NCBI GenBank assembly: GCA_963793785.1
Contig: CAWCBH010000003.1
Span: forward strand, 1,426,001 to 1,490,000
Direction of reading: 5' to 3'
DNA from: CAWCBH01 sp963793785
GTDB lineage: Bacteria; Actinomycetota; Thermoleophilia; Solirubrobacterales; 70-9
DNA: 64,000 nt
Shown: piece after piece, positions 59,035-64,000 of the stretch
Position numbering within the stretch: the first letter of the stretch is position 1
How the letters are laid out: the number at the start of each line of letters is the position of its first letter
Notes under the pieces: model-generated
What the model saw: only the letters and a program-made list of their open reading frames with translations
Databases searched by the model: none
What the model was told of the DNA's origin: nothing
Made by a program: the position numbers and the translations under genes

Positions 59035-61299
59035 TCAGCCGCCGGGCCCGGGCCAATCGTTGGCGAAGCAGGGACGGGGACGCCGATTGGCTCGGCAGGG
59101 GTTGACGAGCTTGCCGCCGATTGCCAGGAAGGCCGCTTTCTGGCGCCGCGCCAGCTCGTCGGAGCGCGGATAGCTGTGCGGGTCCTCGCCGTAGCGAGGC
59201 GGCCGCGGGGGCAGGTTGGCGTTCGGCGGCGAGGCGGTTCCGCCCTCGAAGCCGAGCGGCCCGCCGTCCCAGTAGACGATCGCCGAGCCGCGCCAAGGAA
59301 AGCGCGGCACCGACGCCAGGCCCCAGAACGGCCGCGCCTGCTTGTAGCGGCCCCGGACCAGCGCCGGGCGGTAGAGGCGAGCCCCGACCGTGCGGGCCTC
59401 GACCTCCGCGGCCACGTTGGCGACCTGGTGGTCGCCGAAGGCGACGTGCAGGAGCACCTTGTGCCGGGGCGTATCGGCCAGCGGGTCTGTGGTGATGTGC
59501 TGCGCGTAGCCGTTGGCCTCGGCCGGGTCCCAGAGCATCTGGATCAGCGCGAACAGCAGCGGCCGCTCGAGCTCGTTCGGGTAGTTGTCGTAGAGCCCCA
59601 GCGGCGTGTCGTCGATAGGGCAGATCGGCAGCCCGGCCGCCTCGCAGACGACGCCGCCGAAGCTGCCCTCCGCGTAGGGCTCGAAGTCGACGCTGCGCCG
59701 CAGCAGTGTCGAGTAGTTCATCGCCGGGACGCCGAGCACGGCGCGGTTGAAGTCCGGCGCCATCGCGGTCAGGCCGCCGCCGAGGATGCCGCCCTGGCTG
59801 TTGCCGTCATAGAACAGGCGCCGGGTGTCGATCACCGAGCGGGTCGCAGCGGTGCCATCGACGTGGAAGGCGGGATCGGAGGAGAAGCCGCCGGGGTGGA
59901 TCATCGCCCGGCCCAGGTAGAGGAAGTTGAGGAAGCCCTGCTGGGTCCCGTCGGCGAGCAGCGGGAAGTTGGAGAGGTCCTGGAGGATCAGGAGGATGTT
60001 CTGCACGTTCTGAGTCGCAAAGCCGAACCAGTCGGTGGCGCAGAACACGAAGCCGTGCTCGGCGGCCATCGCCTGCACGTTGCCGGCGTCGACCTCCCCC
60101 TGGCTGCCGAGCAGGCCGTGGCCGTAAAGCGAAGGCCGTGCCCGGCGCGGCCGGTCCCCGTCGACGGCGGAGCGCGGGATCAGGCAGGTGAACTCGGCCT
60201 CGGCGACGTTGGCGCCGTCCGTCCCGGCCCCCATCTGGCTCGGCAGGCCGTCGGCGCCGTAGTTGAATCGCGAGCCGGTGCTCGAACAGGAGTCGGTGTC
60301 GAGGTAGCAGGGAATCTGGTAGCTACCCCTGACGATGCGGGCGATCAGCTCGTTCTCAGCCGGCGCGAAATCGGTCACCTCGGTGACCTCGAAGCTCGGC
60401 GGGTCGCCCTCCACCTTCAGGTTGCGGAGGTTGGCGTCGCCTAACTGGGCGAAGGCGTCGTCGCGGATCCGCAGCATCGCCGCCGAGAGGCTGCGCTCGC
60501 TGCGGACGGTGAAGTCCCAGGCCAGGTAGAGGTTGCGGCGCGGGATCTCGGCTCGCCGCAGCGAGGCGAAGATCCGCTCGAAGCCCGCCCGGCGTGCCTC
60601 CACCTCCGGCTGCTCTGTGATCAGCCGGTCGCGGTAGACGCGGAACGCGGCCGGCGGGCGCAGCAGCCGCCCCTCGGCGCTGCGGAGCCGGCGCAGGGCG
60701 ACGACGTAGCGCTGCCCTTCGCGGAAGTTGACCGCCGGGCGCACGATCAGGGTCCGGTCGGCGGGATCGGCCGGGTTGGAATCGATCTCGGCCCAGATCG
60801 GGTGCCGCTTGCCGGTGCGGGCGTTGATCACCACCACCGGCTGGGCGGGATCGTCGAAGCGGCCGATGTTCCCCTGCGGAACCGCGCCGGTGCGCCGGAA
60901 CGCCCGTCGCGTCTCCAGGCCGGGGACCCGGACGACGATCATCGACCCGGGGCTGAACCCGTCGAGGCGGTTGTAGTCGGAGGCCTCGATCGGCCGCCCG
61001 GCCTGGTTGCGGGGCATCGAGTCGGCGTCGAAGGCGATCCGCTTCCCGGTCGCGGTCGAGGCATCGGGCGCGGTGTAGAAGTCGTTCGGGAACGGATACA
61101 GGCAGACGGACGTGTCGAGCCAGTCGCAGCGCTCGGCATCGGGGGTCGCGATCGGCGGCCCCTCGTAGGGCCGCGACGCCGGGCCGGCCGCCGGAAGCGG
61201 CGCTGCGGCGGGCATGGCCACGGCAACGGCTCCAACGGCGACCGTCGCAGCCACCGCCACCGCCGCCATCATGCTCCGCCGCCCGCGCCCCTCAGCCAT
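59035..61299 (-). CDS. Large secreted alpha/beta-hydrolase-like protein
   Basis: A 754-residue exported protein. A signal peptide spans about residues 10-33. The nucleophile-elbow motif DGNSQGGILGGG places Ser501, and LYGHGLLGSQGEVDAGNVQA resembles a lipase-type oxyanion segment. LLHVAFGDHQVANVAAEVEA near 630 may carry the Asp and His of a triad. Family and substrate are unknown. A paralogue begins at 63436. It is divergent from the metallophosphoesterase gene, with a 62-bp gap. Confidence 0.8.
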   Translation of the reverse strand: MAEGRGRRSMMAAVAVAATVAVGAVAVAMPAAAPLPAAGPASRPYEGPPIATPDAERCDWLDTSVCLYPFPNDFYTAPDASTATGKRIAFDADSMPRNQAGRPIEASDYNRLDGFSPGSMIVVRVPGLETRRAFRRTGAVPQGNIGRFDDPAQPVVVINARTGKRHPIWAEIDSNPADPADRTLIVRPAVNFREGQRYVVALRRLRSAEGRLLRPPAAFRVYRDRLITEQPEVEARRAGFERIFASLRRAEIPRRNLYLAWDFTVRSERSLSAAMLRIRDDAFAQLGDANLRNLKVEGDPPSFEVTEVTDFAPAENELIARIVRGSYQIPCYLDTDSCSSTGSRFNYGADGLPSQMGAGTDGANVAEAEFTCLIPRSAVDGDRPRRARPSLYGHGLLGSQGEVDAGNVQAMAAEHGFVFCATDWFGFATQNVQNILLILQDLSNFPLLADGTQQGFLNFLYLGRAMIHPGGFSSDPAFHVDGTAATRSVIDTRRLFYDGNSQGGILGGGLTAMAPDFNRAVLGVPAMNYSTLLRRSVDFEPYAEGSFGGVVCEAAGLPICPIDDTPLGLYDNYPNELERPLLFALIQMLWDPAEANGYAQHITTDPLADTPRHKVLLHVAFGDHQVANVAAEVEARTVGARLYRPALVRGRYKQARPFWGLASVPRFPWRGSAIVYWDGGPLGFEGGTASPPNANLPPRPPRYGEDPHSYPRSDELARRQKAAFLAIGGKLVNPCRANRRPRPCFANDWPGPGG

Positions 61300-61361
61300 C
61301 GACGCCTCCCACCTGCGCCAGACTAGGCGATGGGGAGCCGATCGCGCGTAGGTTTACCGCG

Positions 61362-62513
61362 ATGGCCACGGCGATCGTCTCCGACCTGCACCTGGCGAGC
61401 CTCTCGGGCGAGGACGTGCTGCGCGACCCGGGCCTGCGGCAGCTGCTGCTCACCGAGCTGGCGGGAGCCGAGCGGGTCGTCCTGCTCGGGGACATCGTCG
61501 AGCTGCGAGACCTGCCGCTCGCGCCGGCGCTGCAGGCGACCCGCCCCTTCTTCGAGGGCCTCGGCGAGGCGCTTGCCGGGCGCGAGGTTCTCTACGTGCC
61601 GGGCAACCACGACCACCGCCTGGCCGAGCCGCTGTTGGAGCGCCGGGCACTGGCCTCCCGCCCGGCCCTGGGGCTGGAGAACCGCTATCGGCCCACCGCC
61701 GGCGCGGCGGGCCAGGTCGACCGCTGGCTCGGCGAAGCGCGCCTCGATCTCGCTTACCCGGGCGCCTGGCTGCGGGAGGACGTCTACGCCACCCACGGCC
61801 ACTATCTCGACTGTCACCTGACCCTTCCTCGCGCCGAATGCGTCGCGGCGGCGGCGGTGATGCGAGCGGTCGGGCGGCCTCCGGACCCCGCCACCCCCGA
61901 TGACTACGAGCGGATCCTGCGGCCCGTCTACGGCCTCACCTTCGGCCTCGCCCAGTCGGGTGCTCCTCAGCTGATCGGCGGTGCCGCGAAGCCGTCGGAG
62001 CGGGCATGGCGCTGGATCAGCAAGGACGGCAGCGGGCCGGCCGGGGCGCGGCGACTGCTCGGCGTCGGGCTCGCCGGGGTTGGCGTGCCGGCCGCGGTCT
62101 GGGGCCTGAACCGGCTGCTGGGATCCTCGTTTGCGCCCGACCTCTCGGCGCGGGCGATCTCCCGCGGCGGCATCGCCGCCGCGGCGGAGACGATGCGACG
62201 GCTGCGGGTCGAGGCCGCCCACGTGATCACCGGCCACACGCACCGGGCCGGCCCCCGCGGCGACGACCCGGCCTGGCAGCTGCCGGGCGGGGGGCAGATC
62301 CACAACACAGGCAACTGGGTCTTCGCCGCCGCGATGCACCGCCCCGATTCCCGCCCCGGCCCCTATTGGCCCGGGACCGTCACCTGGCTGGACGCCGACG
62401 GGCCGCCGCGGCGGGTCTCGCTGCTCGCCGACCACAGCGCCCACGACCTGGGAGCGATCGCCCACGGCGGCCGCTTCCGGCTCGCCGCGCTGGCCTCTCG
62501 CGATCTCGGGTAG
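61362..62513 (+). CDS. Metallophosphoesterase (calcineurin-like)
   Basis: A 383-residue protein with all five phosphoesterase blocks: SDLHL 7-11, GDIVE 43-47, GNHDH 81-85, a HGHYLDCH block and GHTHR. It binds two metal ions and hydrolyses a phosphomonoester or diester. A hydrophobic segment (LLGVGLAGVGVPAAVWGLN) in the second half suggests membrane association. Its 3' end overlaps the dehalogenase-like gene by 151 bp on the other strand. Confidence 0.92.
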   Translation: MATAIVSDLHLASLSGEDVLRDPGLRQLLLTELAGAERVVLLGDIVELRDLPLAPALQATRPFFEGLGEALAGREVLYVPGNHDHRLAEPLLERRALASRPALGLENRYRPTAGAAGQVDRWLGEARLDLAYPGAWLREDVYATHGHYLDCHLTLPRAECVAAAAVMRAVGRPPDPATPDDYERILRPVYGLTFGLAQSGAPQLIGGAAKPSERAWRWISKDGSGPAGARRLLGVGLAGVGVPAAVWGLNRLLGSSFAPDLSARAISRGGIAAAAETMRRLRVEAAHVITGHTHRAGPRGDDPAWQLPGGGQIHNTGNWVFAAAMHRPDSRPGPYWPGTVTWLDADGPPRRVSLLADHSAHDLGAIAHGGRFRLAALASRDLG

Positions 62514-63409
62514 CCGACGCTCGGATCAGCCGGCGCGAGCCAGTCGGCAATGCGGCGGCCGATCTCCTCGCCCGCGTCCTCCTGAAGGAAGTGCGAGGCG
62601 CGCTCGATCGGCTGCGGGGGCGGTGCGTTGACCGCCGCCGCGACCCGCTCACCCACCTCGAAGGAGAGGATCGGGTCCGAGTCGGCCCACAGGCAGAGCT
62701 TCGGCCGCTCGTCGCCGCTCAGGGCCTCGCGCACCCGCCTCCCCGCGGCGGCACCGGGCATCTCCGGCGAGGTCGGCAACATCAGCGGGAAGGACCGCGG
62801 GCCGGCCTTGTACTCGGGACCGGGGAACGGCGCGTCGTAAGAGGCGGCGACCTCGTCGCTCATCCCCCGGGCGCAGGCGTTTCGAACCAGCATCGAGATC
62901 GGCAGGTCCTCCGTGCGCTCGACGAAGTCGCGGAACCGGTGCCATGCCTCGCTCATCCGCTGCTCGCCGGTGAAGAAGCCGGTGTCCATCAGCACCAGGC
63001 GGGCGATCCGCTCCGGGTGCTCGACGGCCAGCCGCAGGCCGATTGGCCCGCCCCAGTCGTGAACGACCGCCGTCGCGCCGCGCAGGTCGAGATCCTCGAG
63101 CAGCCCGGCGCAGAGCTCGGTGTGGCGGTCGTAGGAGTACCAGGCGACGTCGACCGGCTTGTCGGAGCGGCCGAACCCTGCGAAGTCGGGAGCGATGCAG
63201 CGATGCCCCGCCTCCAGCAGCGGCGGCATCACCTTGCGCCACAGATACGACCAGGTCGGCTCGCCGTGAAGAAGGACCACCGGCTCGCCGTCGCCCTCGT
63301 CGAGGTGCGCGAGGCGGAGGCCGTCGGCGTCGCGGTAGCGGGGTTGGTAGGGGAAATCCGGCAGCCCCTCGAAACGCTCCTCGGGGGTGCGGAGGGCCTC
63401 GACAGCCAT
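62363..63409 (-). CDS. Haloalkane dehalogenase-like alpha/beta hydrolase
   Basis: A 348-residue protein with the family signature LHGEPTWSYLWRKVMPPLL, nucleophile Asp118 in VVHDWGGPIGL with halide-binding Trp119, acid Asp245 in WADSDPIL, and base His273 in ASHFLQED. These enzymes split carbon-halogen bonds by water; related lipid and epoxide hydrolases share most motifs. The last 55 residues, after LAPADPS, read through the metallophosphoesterase gene and look non-native, so the true stop may have been lost. ATG 63409 is used. Confidence 0.86.
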   Translation of the reverse strand: MAVEALRTPEERFEGLPDFPYQPRYRDADGLRLAHLDEGDGEPVVLLHGEPTWSYLWRKVMPPLLEAGHRCIAPDFAGFGRSDKPVDVAWYSYDRHTELCAGLLEDLDLRGATAVVHDWGGPIGLRLAVEHPERIARLVLMDTGFFTGEQRMSEAWHRFRDFVERTEDLPISMLVRNACARGMSDEVAASYDAPFPGPEYKAGPRSFPLMLPTSPEMPGAAAGRRVREALSGDERPKLCLWADSDPILSFEVGERVAAAVNAPPPQPIERASHFLQEDAGEEIGRRIADWLAPADPSVGYPRSREASAASRKRPPWAIAPRSWALWSASSETRRGGPSASSQVTVPGQ

Positions 63410-63435
63410 CGGGGCAACCCTATCGGCGCGCCTGC

Positions 63436-64000
63436 TCAGGGACCGGTGAAGGTGCCTGAGAAGCAAGGCAGGCCGAGGCAGGCGTCGGTGATCTGGCTCT
63501 GCGGGTTCGGGCGCAGGAAGTCGGAGGTCATCTGCTGTTCGGCCGGATCGCGACGGGGGTCCTGGTGGGGGTTGCGACCGCTGCGGTTGGGGAGGTTGGT
63601 AAGCGGCGGGGGGTCGGTCCCGATCTGGGCCGGAGGGGGCGCCGGGTTGGGTCGGGTCGGGCCGCTGTCCCAGTAGACGATCGCCGAGTCGGCGAACGGG
63701 TAGCTCGTGATCCTCGGGATCCCCCAGAGCGGGTCGACGCCCGGCCAACGCCCGTCGTAGACGACGGGAGCGTGCGCAGAGGCGCCGATCGTCCGCGCTT
63801 CGACATCTGCCTGCCAGGGAGTCACCTGATGGTCGCCGAAGGCGATGTGCATCAGCACCTCGTGCGGAGGCGTATCCGGGAAGGGGTCGTCGGTCATCCG
63901 GTGCGCGTAGCCGTTCGTCTCGCTGCGGTCCCAGAGCATCTGGATCAGGTCGAGGATCAGCGGGCGCGCCATCTCGTCCGAATAGGCGGGCTCGAAGACC
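63436..64000 (-). CDS. Secreted hydrolase-like protein, C-terminal part (5' end beyond window)
   Basis: 188 codons are visible, in frame from the window edge. PLILDLIQMLWDRSETNGYA and MHIAFGDHQVTPWQADVEAR match the C-terminal part of the 59035 protein block by block (ALIQMLWDPAEANGYAQH and HVAFGDHQVANVAAEVEA). The tail is Pro/Asn-rich and ends FSGTFTGP. The start codon is outside the window. It lies 26 bp before the dehalogenase-like gene on the same strand, so the two are probably co-transcribed. Confidence 0.85.
   Translation of the reverse strand, partial: VFEPAYSDEMARPLILDLIQMLWDRSETNGYAHRMTDDPFPDTPPHEVLMHIAFGDHQVTPWQADVEARTIGASAHAPVVYDGRWPGVDPLWGIPRITSYPFADSAIVYWDSGPTRPNPAPPPAQIGTDPPPLTNLPNRSGRNPHQDPRRDPAEQQMTSDFLRPNPQSQITDACLGLPCFSGTFTGP

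Overview
The window is GC-rich actinobacterial DNA. Two MCE (mammalian cell entry) six-gene clusters, a SigK/RskA/fasciclin module, a DtxR regulator and many four-base start/stop overlaps point to Actinomycetota. The closest match I can suggest is class Thermoleophilia (Solirubrobacterales-like), but that placement is inference from gene content.

Region by region. 1-2441: the start of a small transaldolase, glycerol-3-phosphate dehydrogenase and a nitroreductase. 2469-8984: a vitamin B12 uptake operon behind a cobalamin riboswitch. It has two secreted DUF4430 proteins, EcfT, a fused double ATPase EcfA, and an ECF S component fused to an alpha/alpha-barrel of the prenyltransferase/transcobalamin type. 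9191-13658: a membrane-anchored HTH protein, a PQQ sugar dehydrogenase, a cupredoxin-like protein and a polytopic membrane protein. 13676-16644: a metal operon of two-domain multicopper oxidase, ZIP transporter and DtxR regulator. 16743-20890: an acyl-CoA carboxyltransferase, a membrane-anchored PI-PLC-like protein and a cupin. 21012-29465: many small stress-type genes (DUF2294, CBS, DUF4235, DUF892, DUF899, SRPBCC), a truncated alcohol dehydrogenase and an FAD-Rieske oxidoreductase. 29669-31572: a fasciclin gene divergent from a SigK-like sigma and RskA-like anti-sigma pair. 33947-38278: a probable carotenoid-modification operon (CrtI-like, DUF3556, CrtA-like, ABA4-like). 38358-47773: mce cluster A. 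47966-48182: tRNA-Glu and tRNA-Leu. 50119-58794: mce cluster B. 59035-64000: two related secreted hydrolase-like proteins around a metallophosphoesterase and a haloalkane dehalogenase-like enzyme.

Two things stand out. First, the B12 operon carries both folds of animal transcobalamin/intrinsic factor as separate surface modules of an ECF transporter. The barrel is fused to the S component, and the beta-domain relatives are free secreted proteins. Second, mce cluster A lies between tRNA-Glu and a 27-bp copy of that tRNA's 3' end, in the geometry left by tRNA-targeted integration.

Several genes have single-base frame breaks: ecfA four, anti-sigma two, CrtI-like two, and one or two each in five others. 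Almost all read as one extra base while the protein motifs stay intact, so sequence error is more likely than true pseudogenes. Frame-broken genes are given their full reconstructed extent.
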